From JAGWJU01 sp035533295 (GTDB taxonomy: Bacteria; Elusimicrobiota; Elusimicrobia; UBA1565; UBA9628): a stretch of DNA of 64,000 nt. This document shows, one piece after another, positions 8,587 to 17,797 of the stretch. A program made the translations under genes and the position numbers. Position 1 is the stretch's first letter. Every line of letters starts with the position of its first letter. The DNA lies in contig DATLUA010000057.1 in NCBI GenBank assembly GCA_035533295.1, forward strand, positions 1 through 64,000. The letters run 5' to 3'. A model generated the notes under the pieces. The model was not told where the DNA came from and ran no database searches. It was given only the letters and a program-made list of their open reading frames with translations.

Positions 8587-9386
8587 ATATTAAGCGTCTC
8601 TATGCCGTGGTGCTGCGGCAGTTTTATTTGATGCGCGGAAGCCTCTCCCGCGTCCTGCCGCTGTTCGCTTGGGTCACGGTGGACATCGTGCTCTGGGGCT
8701 TTTTGACGCGCTACCTCAATTCCGTGGCCTCGGCGGGCTTTAATTTCGTGGCCACTCTCTTGGGCGCGGTGCTCCTGTGGGATTTTTTCACGCGCGTCAT
8801 GCAGGGCGTGACCATGGCGTTCTTCGAGGACGTGTGGTCGCGCAACTTTCTTAATTTTTTCGCCTCGCCGCTGACTATCTGGGATTATCTCGGCGGCCTG
8901 GTGGCCAGCAGCATCGCGACGAGCTCCATAGGCTTGGCGGCGATGATTCTTCTGGCGGGCTTGGTCTTCGGGCTTTCCTTCGCGGCCTACGGCGCTATTT
9001 TCGCGCCGTTCTTGATGATTCTATTCGTCTTCGGCATCGCGCTGGGCGTCATGGCGACGGCGCTGGTCTTAAGGTGCGGTCCCGCCTCCGAGTGGTTCGT
9101 CTGGCCCATCCCGGCGCTCATCGCGCCCTTCGCGGGAGTCTTCTACCCGGTCTCCGTTTTGCCGCGCTGGATGCAAATCGTGGCGCGCGTGCTGCCGCCG
9201 GCCTACGTGTTCGAGTCCATGCGCGCCATCGTCACGGGGCATTCCGCCGCGCGGTGGCCGGCCCTGGCCGGCGCGGGCTTGGCGGCGGCTTATCTCGCGG
9301 CGGGCTGCTGGATTTTCGAGCGCACCTACCGCTACGCCGTGCGCACCGGGCTCATCGCCCGCTACAGCGCCGAAAGCGTGAACTGA
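8583..9386 (+). CDS. ABC-2 type transporter permease
   Basis: A 267-residue inner-membrane permease with about six hydrophobic segments and the ABC-2 family layout, including the conserved P.....FAGVFYPVSVLPRWMQ region near residues 180-205, which precedes the last helix pair in drug/polysaccharide exporters of this family. It pairs with the ATPase that overlaps its start. The substrate is unknown. Confidence 0.88.
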   Translation: MNIKRLYAVVLRQFYLMRGSLSRVLPLFAWVTVDIVLWGFLTRYLNSVASAGFNFVATLLGAVLLWDFFTRVMQGVTMAFFEDVWSRNFLNFFASPLTIWDYLGGLVASSIATSSIGLAAMILLAGLVFGLSFAAYGAIFAPFLMILFVFGIALGVMATALVLRCGPASEWFVWPIPALIAPFAGVFYPVSVLPRWMQIVARVLPPAYVFESMRAIVTGHSAARWPALAGAGLAAAYLAAGCWIFERTYRYAVRTGLIARYSAESVN

Positions 9387-9398
9387 CGAAGATTACAG

Positions 9399-9785
9399 CT
9401 ATCGTGCCGCATTACTGGCTGTCTGCGCCTGCGTCTCGGAACTAAAATCGTCGTGTCCCTTGAGCCGGCGGTGAGACAGGTAGGCGGTCAGGCCTCCCAC
9501 GAAGAGCAGGCCCGCGGCCCAGGCGATGGGGCCGGCGCTGGCCACGACCACGGAGTAGATGATGACGCCCGTCGCGGAGACCGCGGCCAATCCACCGACA
9601 GCGCGGGCTTCCTTAAGGTGCCTGGTTTCCTCCGCTGAAAGCCAAGGCGCGGTGATGACGAGGGGCGCCAATTCGGCGGTCGGCGCGGTTGAAATGGAAA
9701 TTTCAGGCGCAGATTGCCGAGCCGTTTGGCTCCAGGCGGGCGGAGCGATTAAAAGAAGCGAGAGGACGATAGAAAGGATATTCAT
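9399..9785 (-). CDS. Small secreted or membrane protein of unknown function
   Basis: A 128-residue product. Residues 1-20 (MNILSIVLSLLLIAPPAWSQ) look like a signal peptide. A Ser/Thr/Pro-rich stretch follows, then two hydrophobic segments at about 60-105 (AVSATGVIIYSVVVASAG and AAGLLFVGGLTAYLSHRR) and a short charged tail. I do not recognise a family. ATG 9785 was chosen because it places the signal peptide at the N-terminus; starts 17 codons upstream are possible. It converges on the ABC permease gene, 12 bases away. Confidence 0.5.
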   Translation of the reverse strand: MNILSIVLSLLLIAPPAWSQTARQSAPEISISTAPTAELAPLVITAPWLSAEETRHLKEARAVGGLAAVSATGVIIYSVVVASAGPIAWAAGLLFVGGLTAYLSHRRLKGHDDFSSETQAQTASNAAR

Positions 9786-9924
9786 CACGATACCCTTACC
9801 TTTAAACCTATGCATCATTTCGGCCCCCGACATCAAGTAGCTATTGCAACACCTGACGTAAGCCGTCGTCTTCGTATTGATCCGTCTTCCTTGCCGTAAT
9901 CTTAGCTGTTGCCGTTAGGCCCAA

Positions 9925-10698
9925 TCAAGAGAAATGTCGTTGCCGGAGGGATTGGTGGCCGTTGCCGTTCCGTCCGCCGCGCTTGAAGGTTCCATTGATG
10001 GCCTCGTAGAGTTTGGTGATCGAGGAGCCGAGCGATTTGTGGAGCCTATTGCCGTAGGTGGTTTCCATCACGACGGCGTCCGCCGGGCAGGCTTGCGGCG
10101 CGCGCAGGAGAGGCCGTCCCGCGTTGCCTAAATCCCCGGAAAAAAGCACGCGCCGGGACTTGCCCTTTTCCGCCAATTCCAAAAGCACGCAGGCCGAGCC
10201 CAGGATGTGGCCGGCGTCGATGAACGTGGCCCGCACGCCGGGCGCGAGTTCCAAGGGCTGGCCGTAGGCCGGCGTGCGGCCGAAATAGTCGAGGCTGTTG
10301 AGCGCGTCAAGCGTTTCATATAGGGGAACCGGGTGGCCGGGACCGCCGCTTTTGCCGGCTCTGCGCAGGCGGTAAAGGGCTTCCTCTTCCTGCAGGTGCG
10401 CGGCGTCGAGCAGCACGATTTTGGCCAACTCGCGGGACGCGGCGGTCGTGACGATCTCGCCGCGGAAGCCTCTTTTGACGAGAAGCGGCAGGCGGCCGCA
10501 GTGATCGAGGTGTCCGTGGGTGAGCAGCATGTCATCTATGGAAGCCGGCTCGAAGCCGAAGGGCTCCGCGTTTTCCTGCTCGAGTTCGCGGCTCCCTTGA
10601 TACATGCCGCAGTCGACGAGCACGCGCTTTCCCGCGCAATCGATGAGGTGGCAGGAGCCGGTGACCCCGCAGTCCGCGCCGTGAAAGGAGATTTCCAT
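9925..10698 (-). pseudogene. Truncated MBL-fold / beta-CASP RNase-like protein
   Basis: The 257-residue frame starts as a metallo-beta-lactamase-fold nuclease of the Cft2/YSH1-like exonuclease family: metal motif THGHLDH (His61, His63, Asp65, His66), DAGHILGSA at about 165-175, FSGDLGN, and the METTYGNR motif that opens the beta-CASP segment. Proteins of this family are usually about 450 residues with beta-CASP and C-terminal motifs. Here homology stops after INGTFKRGG and is replaced by 15 unrelated residues and a stop. ATG 10698 has a good GGAGG ribosome binding site. The beta-CASP half is missing, so activity is doubtful; I call it a truncated gene, though a small single-domain hydrolase cannot be excluded. 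Confidence 0.7.
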
Positions 10699-10790
10699 GA
10701 AGTGCCTCCGGCAACATTCGGGCCGGAGATGAGCCGGCATTATCGTTGCGCTCGAAGCCTGCGCCGGGCTTATACAACTCCGGCACTTGA

Positions 10791-10796
10791 TATAAT
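10791..10796 (+). promoter_or_regulatory. Candidate -10 box for cydAB
   Basis: A perfect TATAAT ending ten bases before the cydA ATG at 10807. No Shine-Dalgarno sequence lies between, so the transcript would have only a few untranslated bases. No convincing -35 hexamer is visible. Confidence 0.5.
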
Positions 10797-10806
10797 TCCA
10801 CCGAAC

Positions 10807-12231
10807 ATGCACTTGAACGTCGTCGCGCTCTCCCGCCTTCAGTTCGCCTTGACGATCATGTTCCACTATCTGTTCCCGCCGCTTTCCATCGGACTTGGCG
10901 CGCTCATGGTCATCATGGAGGGCGCCTACCATTGGACCGGCGATAAGGAGTGGGAGACTCTGGCGCGGTTCTGGACTAAAATATTCGCGGTCAACTTCGC
11001 CATGGGCGTGGCCAGCGGCATCGTCATGGAATTCGAGTTCGGCACGAATTGGGCGACTTACTCACGCTTCGTGGGCGACATCTTCGGCTCCGCGCTCGCG
11101 GCGGAGGGCATCTTCGCCTTCTTCCTCGAGTCCGGATTCTTGTCCGTGCTGGTGTTTGGATGGGACCGCGTCTCCAAGCGCATGCATTTTGTTTCCACCT
11201 GCCTGGTCGCCTTGGGGGCTCTTTTCTCGGCCGTTTGGATCATCGTGGCCAACTCCTGGCAGCAGACGCCCGCGGGCTACGTGCTGGTCACGCACAACGG
11301 CATGACGCGCGCCGAAGTCGCCAATTTCTGGGCCGTGGTCTTCAATCCCTCCAGCATGCAGCGGCTCGTTCACACGGTGTTGGGCGCCTACATGATGGGC
11401 GCGGCCTTCGTGGCCAGCGTCTCGGCGTACTACGTGCTCAAGGGCCGGCACGGCTCTCTGGCGCGCAAATCTCTGGCGCTTTCCGTTATTTTCGGCGCGA
11501 TTGCGGCGTTCGCGCTGCCCATCTCCGGCGATTCGCAGGCTCGGGAAGTCGCGCGCTATCAGCCGGCCAAGCTGGCCGCGTTCGAAGGCCTCTACAAGAC
11601 GACTGCGGACGCGCCGCTGACTTTGTTCGGCATCCCGGACGACGCGCGCCAGGAGCTGCGCGCGGCCGTGGGCGTGCCGGGTCTTTTGAGCTTTCTCGTG
11701 CACGGCCGGACGAGCGCTGCCGTGACCGGGCTTGACGCTTTCGCGCCGGACGACCGTCCTCCCACGGTGGCCTGCTACATCCTTTTTCACGCGATGGTCA
11801 TTATGGGGCTGGCTCTGGCCGCTCTTTTCGGATTCTCTCTGTGGCGACTGCGCGGCGGCAAGCTTTATGAGGATAAACTTTTGCTCAAGGGGCTTATCGG
11901 CTCCGTCGTCGCGACGATGCTCGCCAACGAGATCGGCTGGTGCGCGGCGGAGGTGGGGCGCCAGCCCTGGATCGTCTACGGGCTTTTGCGCACCAAGGAC
12001 GCGGTCTCGCGGGCCGTGCCGGCGCAGGACGTTCTTATTTCCATCGTGCTTTTTTCCATCATTTACGTGATGCTCGCCGCGATCTGGCTCTACATCCTGG
12101 ATGAAAAAATCAGGCATGGGCCGGATGAAGCGACGGAAGCCGAAGAACACCCGCACGGGTGGATTGAGGCCGCGGCGCGGCTGGCCAGTCCCGCCGGAGG
12201 CTCCATGGCCGAAGGGGAGGATCGGGCTTGA
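10807..12231 (+). CDS. cydA: Cytochrome bd ubiquinol oxidase subunit I
   Basis: The 474-residue catalytic subunit of cytochrome bd oxidase, which oxidises quinol in the inner membrane and reduces oxygen without proton pumping. Haem ligands are visible as His20 (FHYLFPPLSIG), His189 (VHTVLGAYMMG) and Met330 (ILFHAMVIMG); the conserved GWCAAEVGRQPW motif lies near residue 378. At 474 residues it is shorter than E. coli CydA, consistent with the short Q-loop class. ATG 10807 was chosen over a longer in-frame extension because homology starts there. It overlaps cydB by one base (TGATG). Confidence 0.95.
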   Translation: MHLNVVALSRLQFALTIMFHYLFPPLSIGLGALMVIMEGAYHWTGDKEWETLARFWTKIFAVNFAMGVASGIVMEFEFGTNWATYSRFVGDIFGSALAAEGIFAFFLESGFLSVLVFGWDRVSKRMHFVSTCLVALGALFSAVWIIVANSWQQTPAGYVLVTHNGMTRAEVANFWAVVFNPSSMQRLVHTVLGAYMMGAAFVASVSAYYVLKGRHGSLARKSLALSVIFGAIAAFALPISGDSQAREVARYQPAKLAAFEGLYKTTADAPLTLFGIPDDARQELRAAVGVPGLLSFLVHGRTSAAVTGLDAFAPDDRPPTVACYILFHAMVIMGLALAALFGFSLWRLRGGKLYEDKLLLKGLIGSVVATMLANEIGWCAAEVGRQPWIVYGLLRTKDAVSRAVPAQDVLISIVLFSIIYVMLAAIWLYILDEKIRHGPDEATEAEEHPHGWIEAAARLASPAGGSMAEGEDRA

Positions 12232-13247
12232 TGGATTTGCGCGCTTTGTGGTTTGTCCTCTTGGGCGTTCTTCTCGCGGGCTACGCCATCTTGGACGGCT
12301 TTGATTTGGGCGTGGGCATCCTGCACTTGGGGGCGCGCAACGATGAGGAACGGCGCGTGTTCCTTAATTCCATCGGCCCTTTGTGGGACGGCAACGAAGT
12401 GTGGCTGGTGACTTTCGGCGGGGCGCTCTTCGCCGCCTTCCCGGACGCCTACGCGACCGCGTTCTCCGGATTTTACCTTGCCTTCATGGTGTTGCTCTTC
12501 GCGCTTATCTTCCGGGCCGTGTCCATGGAGTTCCGCAGCAAGCGCGAATGGCGCTGGTGGCGCCGAGGGTGGGACGTCTCTTTTTCCGCGGCGAGCTTCG
12601 TCGCGGCGCTGCTTTTTGGCGTGGCCGTGGGCGACTCCATGCTCGGCATCCCCATCGGGGCCAACCACGAGTACGCCGGCGGATTTTTCGATCTCCTGCG
12701 GCCCTACGCCCTCTTGGTGGGCGCCTTGAACGTTTCGCTCTTCGCGCTGCACGGCGCCATCTACCTCAACATGAAGACCAAGGGAGAACTTCAGCGCCGC
12801 GTGCGCCGCTGGATGTGGCACGCCTTCGGGATTTTTTTGACGCTCTATCTGTTCACGACCATCGTCACTCTCGCCAAGGTGCCGCGCGCTCTTGGCAATT
12901 TCCAGCAGATGCCTTGGCTCTGGGCCTTGGTGGCGGTCAACATCCTGGCGTTGACCAACATCCCGCGCTCTCTGTTCCTGCGCCGGCCCGGGCAAGCGTT
13001 CGCTTCTTCGGCCGCAGCCATCGCGGCGCTCATCGCCCTTTTTGGGGCGGCGCTCTACCCCAATCTCATCGCCTCAAGCCTCAATCCGGCCTGGAGCCTG
13101 ACGGTGAACAACGCCTCGTCCTCGGCCAAGACGCTTAAGATTATGGCCGTCATCGCCGCGTGCGGCATGCCTTTCGTGCTGTCCTACACTGCGGTGATTT
13201 ACTGGGTTTTCCGCGGCAAGGTCGAGCTGGGAAAGTTCAGCTACTAG
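12231..13247 (+). CDS. cydB: Cytochrome bd ubiquinol oxidase subunit II
   Basis: The 338-residue CydB partner subunit with about eight or nine membrane segments. Family signatures are GYAILDGFDLGVG (residues 17-29) and GPLWDGNEVWL (49-59), and MEF near residue 98. The ATG at 12231 uses the A of the cydA stop, so translation is coupled. No cydC, cydD or cydX is adjacent. A GC-rich hairpin follows 33 bases after the stop. Confidence 0.95.
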   Translation: MDLRALWFVLLGVLLAGYAILDGFDLGVGILHLGARNDEERRVFLNSIGPLWDGNEVWLVTFGGALFAAFPDAYATAFSGFYLAFMVLLFALIFRAVSMEFRSKREWRWWRRGWDVSFSAASFVAALLFGVAVGDSMLGIPIGANHEYAGGFFDLLRPYALLVGALNVSLFALHGAIYLNMKTKGELQRRVRRWMWHAFGIFLTLYLFTTIVTLAKVPRALGNFQQMPWLWALVAVNILALTNIPRSLFLRRPGQAFASSAAAIAALIALFGAALYPNLIASSLNPAWSLTVNNASSSAKTLKIMAVIAACGMPFVLSYTAVIYWVFRGKVELGKFSY

Positions 13248-13280
13248 ACGCTATCGGTTTTTTCCTTGAACCGCGTCTGT

Positions 13281-13302
13281 GCCGGGCCCGAAGGGTCCCG
13301 GC
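13281..13302 (+). terminator. GC-rich hairpin after cydB
   Basis: GCCGGGCCC at 13281-13289 pairs with GGTCCCGGC at 13294-13302 with one mismatch and a GAAG loop. There is no T-run after it, so it may be a weak terminator or RNA stabiliser. Confidence 0.3.
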
Positions 13303-13449
13303 CTAGCCCGAGATACGGCTGTAGAGCCAGGCCAAAAGCGCGCCTCCGGTGGCACCATCAGCGATGACGTAGAGCGTGCCGATGACGATGCTTGCCGCGT
13401 CGCCGTACGGCCGGAGCCAATGAGCGACGCCTCCAAAGTTTTTATATGA
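13303..13449 (-). pseudogene. Remnant of a small holin-like membrane protein
   Basis: A minus-strand frame of about 48 codons bounded by stops has no start codon yet encodes a plausible membrane-protein C-terminus, ending in TLYVIADGATGGALLAWLYS and a few further residues. The D/G-rich turn followed by GGALLAWLY resembles the end of small bacterial proteins annotated as phage-holin-like. With the N-terminal half missing, it is best read as a decayed gene. Evidence is limited to this pattern. Confidence 0.3.
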
Positions 13450-13482
13450 TCAGCCGTGCTGGAATAGTTTTAAGGAGAATAC

Positions 13483-13821
13483 ATGAGAGAAATGGAAGAT
13501 GCCATCAAGAAGATCGAGGATGCCGTGGGTCGCATCGGGTCGTTGGACGAGGGTAAAAAGGCGGAGCTTCTGCGGCGGCTTAAGGTCCTGAAATCGGAGC
13601 TAAGCCGCTTATCAGAAACCCATGAGGAGGATTCTCGCAGCATCGCAGGTTTTGCCCGGGTGGCGGCTGATGAGGCGGCGCGCAGAAAAAAAGCGCCGCC
13701 TCTTTTGGAAAGCGCGCTGAACGGTCTGTCGCTTGCGGTCCGAGGGTTCGAGGCGTCGCACCCGAAGCTCACCGAGACGATCAACGACATCTGCGCCATG
13801 CTGGCCCAAATAGGGATGTGA
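13483..13821 (+). CDS. DUF4404-like small helical protein
   Basis: A 112-residue acidic/basic helical protein with a coiled-coil-like N-terminal half (IKKIEDAVGRIGSLDEGKK...). The C-terminal segment around FEASHPKLTETINDIC and the final LAQIGM resembles DUF4404 proteins, which end in FE..HP.L...L..I...L...GI. Function is unknown and it is probably cytoplasmic. The start has a clear AAGGAG ribosome binding site seven bases upstream. It stands alone between cydAB and the secreted protein at 13961. Confidence 0.6.
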   Translation: MREMEDAIKKIEDAVGRIGSLDEGKKAELLRRLKVLKSELSRLSETHEEDSRSIAGFARVAADEAARRKKAPPLLESALNGLSLAVRGFEASHPKLTETINDICAMLAQIGM

Positions 13822-13922
13822 GGATATTGAGTCCATAATAATCATCGGCGAAAAAGCGCGCACCGAACGCCAAAACATTTTCTTTATAGCGTCCATTACC
13901 GCTGGCTCCACCCAAGAAACGG

Positions 13923-13928
13923 TATAAT
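13923..13928 (+). promoter_or_regulatory. Candidate -10 box for the secreted protein gene
   Basis: TATAAT located 32 bases before the ATG at 13961. No strong -35 is visible at 17-base spacing. It is the only promoter-like hexamer in this intergenic gap. Confidence 0.4.
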
Positions 13929-13960
13929 AAGCCCTTGTCGCTTCTGACTGGAAATTGCTT

Positions 13961-14971
13961 ATGAGAAAGGCCTGCGTCGCAAGTCTTTCCTTGATAACAG
14001 CCCTGCTGCTCTGCGCCGGAACTGCTTTTGCCGCGCCTTATGGAATGTTTCGGCTTAACCACGGTCCTTCCCGGCCCAAGTTCCTGCCCGCGGACTTCAC
14101 CGGCGCCGCGAGCCCCCGCCTCGTGCGCTATTACGGCGGCCCGGTCATTTCTCGCGCCAAGGTTTACGCGGTTTTTTGGGGCCGGAACGTCGTCGCCGAT
14201 GTGCGCGCCGGCATCGGCCCGTTTTACGCCAATATCCTCAACAGCGGCTACATCGACTGGCTCTCGGAGTACGACACGGGCGTTGCCGCGGTGGACGTCC
14301 GAGCGGGCACCGGCCAGACCATCGGCCGGGGCAGCTACGCCGGCGCCGTCACCATCGCTCCGGCTAATAAGTCGGCGACGCTCACCGACGCGATGATCCA
14401 GCGGGAACTCGCCGCGCAAATCGCGGCCGGGCATCTGCCGCCCTCGGACGCCAATACCTTGTACATGGTTTATTTCCCGGCAGGCATCGGTATCTCCTTG
14501 CCGGATGGAAGCCGCTCCTGCCGGGACTTCGACGCCTACCACGAAGGGTTCACCGGGGCTGGCACGCCCGTCTATTACGGCGTGATGCCGGATTGCGGCG
14601 AGGGTTTCAACGCGTTGAGCGTCACCTCTTCGCACGAGACCATCGAGGCCATCACCGATCCGTTTCCGACGAATGGCGCGCACCCGGCCTACCCTCAGGC
14701 GTGGAACTCGGCCACCGGGGATGAAATCGCGGACCTGTGCGACAGCGTGAATACGTCTTATGTGACCAGTTCTGGCGGCTTGGTCAGCGACGTGGAGCCG
14801 GGGTGGAGCGACTCGGCCAACGCCTGCAACATGGGCCCCTGGACTACTGCCGGTCAAACGGTCAAATTTCCGGCGCGCGTGGTTTCCGCAGGCTTCCGGC
14901 TTGAGCCTTCGCCCATCATGGCCGTGCTCGCGCACGCGAACTCCCTGCCCGTCCCGTGGGACGGCCGCTAA
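13961..14971 (+). CDS. Secreted protein with HETIEAITDP motif, possible metallopeptidase
   Basis: A 336-residue exported protein: residues 1-22 form a signal peptide ending in FAAP. The mature part contains VYAVFWGRN near residue 68, Cys pairs, and SSHETIEAITDPFPT around residue 225 followed by GDEIADLCD. The HExxE..TDP arrangement together with the later Glu/Asp resembles zinc-binding sites of secreted bacterial proteins of unknown function; peptidase activity is a guess. ATG 13961 was preferred to a TTG two codons upstream. It lies just before the prolyl oligopeptidase gene (11-base gap), so both may be co-expressed in extracytoplasmic protein breakdown. Confidence 0.6.
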   Translation: MRKACVASLSLITALLLCAGTAFAAPYGMFRLNHGPSRPKFLPADFTGAASPRLVRYYGGPVISRAKVYAVFWGRNVVADVRAGIGPFYANILNSGYIDWLSEYDTGVAAVDVRAGTGQTIGRGSYAGAVTIAPANKSATLTDAMIQRELAAQIAAGHLPPSDANTLYMVYFPAGIGISLPDGSRSCRDFDAYHEGFTGAGTPVYYGVMPDCGEGFNALSVTSSHETIEAITDPFPTNGAHPAYPQAWNSATGDEIADLCDSVNTSYVTSSGGLVSDVEPGWSDSANACNMGPWTTAGQTVKFPARVVSAGFRLEPSPIMAVLAHANSLPVPWDGR

Positions 14972-14982
14972 CCGAACACGTG

Positions 14983-17118
14983 ATGAAAATTGCCGCGGTT
15001 TTTTCCGCCTTGCTTCTGACTGCGGGACCTTCCGTCTTCGCCGCGCCGATAGCCAAGATTTCCGTGCCGCCGGATCCCTACCTGTGGCTTGAACCCCTGC
15101 GCTCGCCGCGCGCGTTGGCCTGGGCCAAGAAGCAGAACGCGAAGACGCTCGCCGTGCTGGCCAAGGATCTGCGTTACGGCCCGCTCAAAAAAGATATCGG
15201 CCGTATTTTGAAAGCCAAGAGCCGCCTGCCGCAGCCCGTCTTGCGCGGCGATTGGATTTACAATTTCTGGCAGGACGGCGCGCACGCGCACGGCCTCTGG
15301 CGGCGCGTGCGCTTCGCCGATTATTCCAAGCCCAATGCTCCTTGGCAAACGGTGCTGGATTTGGACGCCCTCTCGAAGAAGGAAAAGCAGAACTGGTTCT
15401 GGCAGGGGGCCGATTGCCTGCCGCCCGATGACAACCGCTGCCTCATCTCTCTTTCGCGCGGAGGCACGGACGCCGCGGTCGTGCGGGAGTTCGACATCGC
15501 CTCCCGCTCTTTCGTCAAGGGCGGCTTTGATTTGCCGGCGGCCAAGTCGGACGTGGATTGGCTCGACCGAGATCACATCCTCGTCGCGACCGACTTCGGG
15601 CCGGGCTCCTTGACCTCCTCGGGTTATCCGCGCCTGGTCAAGATATGGACGCGGGGAACGCCGCTCTTCCAAGCCCGCCTGATTTTTTCCGGCAAGACGA
15701 CCGACGTGGAGGATTCCGGCGCCACGTTTTTCCGGCCCAAGGGCCCCGTCACCATCATCACCCAGGGAAAAACATTTTTCACCTCGAACGAGTATTTGCT
15801 CAAGCCCGGCGATACGCTGGCGCGCATTCCCCTGCCGGAAGACGCCAACGTGGAAGGCGTCTTCCGCGGGCAGGTCCTGGCTCTGCTGAGAACTCCGTGG
15901 AAAACGGGCGCGCGGACGTTCCCGTCCGGGTCCTTGATCGCGTTACCTCTGAATAAGGTTGACGCGGGCGACCCAGGAGCTTACGTCCGGACGGCTTATA
16001 CTCCGGACCGCGAGTCCGCCTTCGTGGATTTGAGCACGGCGAAGGACCGGGTTTACGCGGACGTCCTTCACGACGTTTCCGGGCGGGTGCTGGCCCTGGC
16101 CGACGGCCCGAAGGGATGGACGGCCGAAAGGATTTCTCTGCCCGACAACGGCAATACCGCGGTCGCCAGCGCGGATAATTTCGAGAGCCGCGTCATCATC
16201 CAATACCAGGGATTCCTGACGCCGCCTTCCCTTTATTCAGAGGACGCGACGCTGACGGGAGCCGCCGCCGAGCCGCAAAAAATTAAAAGCCAGCCCGCGA
16301 CCTTCAACGCCGCGGGCCTAGCGGTCGAACAATTCTGGGCCAAGAGCGCCGACGGCACGATGATTCCCTATTTCCTGGTGCACCGCAAAGGCATGAAGCG
16401 CGACGGCAAAAATCCCACGCTCCTCTACGCGTACGGCGGCTTCGAGCTCTCCATGGTTCCGGCCTATTCGCCTTATTATTCGCCGGTCATCGGCAACGAG
16501 TGGTTCGCCAAGGGCGGCGTGTTCGCCATGGCCAACATCCGCGGCGGGGGCGAATTCGGGCCGCGCTGGCACGAGGCGGCCATTAAGACCCACCGGCAGA
16601 AGGCCTACGATGATTTCCTGGCCGTGGCTCAAGCGCTCGTCAAAACTGGAGTCACCTCGCCCCGGCGGCTCGGCATCATGGGCCGCAGCAACGGGGGGCT
16701 TTTGGTCGGAGTGGCCTTCACCGAGCGGCCGGATCTTTTCCACGCGGTGATTTGCGAGGTGCCGCTCCTAGACATGATGCGCTACACCCACATCGGCGCC
16801 GGGGCCTCGTGGGTTTCGGAGTACGGCGATCCGGCTAATCGCAAAATGGCCGCGGCCATCCTGCGCTACTCGCCCTATCAGAACGTCAGGCCCGGCGTGC
16901 GCTATCCCAAGGTCTTCTTCGTGACTTCTTCGGACGACGACCGTGTGGAGCCGGCGCACGCGCGCAAGATGGCGGCCAAGATGGAGGCGATGGGCGACCC
17001 GGTCTTTTTCTACGAAAGCCCCGAGGGCGGGCACGAGCGCGGGGAAGCCTCCCTCAACGGAACCACGAAAACGATGGCGCTGGAGTACATCTACCTTTAT
17101 CGCCGGCTCATGGACTAG
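14983..17118 (+). CDS. Prolyl oligopeptidase family (S9) serine peptidase, exported
   Basis: A 711-residue S9A-type peptidase. Residues 1-20 (ending FAAP) form a signal peptide, so it probably acts in the periplasm. The beta-propeller domain spans about 75-430 and the alpha/beta-hydrolase domain about 440-711. The catalytic triad is Ser569 in GRSNGG, Asp in SSDDDRV (651-653) and His684 in EGGHERG. These enzymes cleave short peptides after proline, although some members prefer other residues. ATG 14983 was chosen because it gives the signal peptide. The next gene (plsC) starts 10 bases after the stop. Confidence 0.92.
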   Translation: MKIAAVFSALLLTAGPSVFAAPIAKISVPPDPYLWLEPLRSPRALAWAKKQNAKTLAVLAKDLRYGPLKKDIGRILKAKSRLPQPVLRGDWIYNFWQDGAHAHGLWRRVRFADYSKPNAPWQTVLDLDALSKKEKQNWFWQGADCLPPDDNRCLISLSRGGTDAAVVREFDIASRSFVKGGFDLPAAKSDVDWLDRDHILVATDFGPGSLTSSGYPRLVKIWTRGTPLFQARLIFSGKTTDVEDSGATFFRPKGPVTIITQGKTFFTSNEYLLKPGDTLARIPLPEDANVEGVFRGQVLALLRTPWKTGARTFPSGSLIALPLNKVDAGDPGAYVRTAYTPDRESAFVDLSTAKDRVYADVLHDVSGRVLALADGPKGWTAERISLPDNGNTAVASADNFESRVIIQYQGFLTPPSLYSEDATLTGAAAEPQKIKSQPATFNAAGLAVEQFWAKSADGTMIPYFLVHRKGMKRDGKNPTLLYAYGGFELSMVPAYSPYYSPVIGNEWFAKGGVFAMANIRGGGEFGPRWHEAAIKTHRQKAYDDFLAVAQALVKTGVTSPRRLGIMGRSNGGLLVGVAFTERPDLFHAVICEVPLLDMMRYTHIGAGASWVSEYGDPANRKMAAAILRYSPYQNVRPGVRYPKVFFVTSSDDDRVEPAHARKMAAKMEAMGDPVFFYESPEGGHERGEASLNGTTKTMALEYIYLYRRLMD

Positions 17119-17128
17119 AAATCGGACC

Positions 17129-17797
17129 ATGCCATCGGCGTTGAAGCGCCTAGTCCGGAGTTTCCTGGGTTTTTGCCAGCACGGCGCTTACGCTTGGTTT
17201 TTTTCGGTCGAGGTCTCGGGCGCCGAGCACGTTCCCAATCGCGGCGGGCTTATCATCGCGGCCAACCACACCAGCCATTTGGACATGGGCCTCATCAAGC
17301 ACGCGCTGGGCCCGGCCGGTCAAGACTTGGTGTCCTTGGCCGCGCAAGATTATTTTTTCAGCAACCCGCTCAATCGCTGGTTTTTCGGCAATTTCACCAA
17401 TCTTCTGTCATTCAACCGCTCCAAGAGCCTGAAAGAATCCTTGCTCGCGGCCGGGCGCGTGCTCAAGGATGGGCGCAACCTGCTCATTTTCCCGGAGGGC
17501 ACGCGCACGCGCGACGGCGGCATGGGGACGTTCAAGCCTTCCTTGGGCTACATGGCGCTTAACTTCGAGGCCGACGTGCTGCCGGTCTATATCTCCGGCG
17601 CTTTCGAGGCCCTTCCCAGGGGGAAAATCGTGCCCCGCTCGCGGCGCTTGAAGGCGGTGTTCGGACCCGTCATTTCGGCTTCGGCGCTCAAAGCGGCCGC
17701 GGCGGCCGCGGGCGGCGAGGACGACAACCGCGCGGCGACGAAGGTCGTGGAGGACGCGGTGCGGGGGCTCGAGCGGCAGGCGCGGGGCGAGGCTTAG
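17129..17797 (+). CDS. 1-acyl-sn-glycerol-3-phosphate acyltransferase (PlsC family)
   Basis: A 222-residue membrane-associated acyltransferase. The HX4D catalytic motif is NHTSHLD (His47, Asp52) and the phosphate-binding motif is FPEGTRTR at about 116-123. It transfers an acyl chain to lysophosphatidate or a related acceptor in phospholipid synthesis. The last residues are Ala/Arg-rich. The start overlaps no other gene. Its end overlaps the convergent BI-1 gene by four bases, an unusually tight convergent junction. Confidence 0.85.
   Translation: MPSALKRLVRSFLGFCQHGAYAWFFSVEVSGAEHVPNRGGLIIAANHTSHLDMGLIKHALGPAGQDLVSLAAQDYFFSNPLNRWFFGNFTNLLSFNRSKSLKESLLAAGRVLKDGRNLLIFPEGTRTRDGGMGTFKPSLGYMALNFEADVLPVYISGAFEALPRGKIVPRSRRLKAVFGPVISASALKAAAAAAGGEDDNRAATKVVEDAVRGLERQARGEA

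Noticed and set aside
10333..10806. N-terminal extension of cydA by 158 codons
   Set aside because: It overlaps the antisense MBL gene, and CydA homology begins exactly at ATG 10807.
11062..12995. Minus-strand frames opposite cydA and cydB
   Set aside because: The sense strand encodes well-conserved oxidase subunits; the antisense translations are low-complexity.
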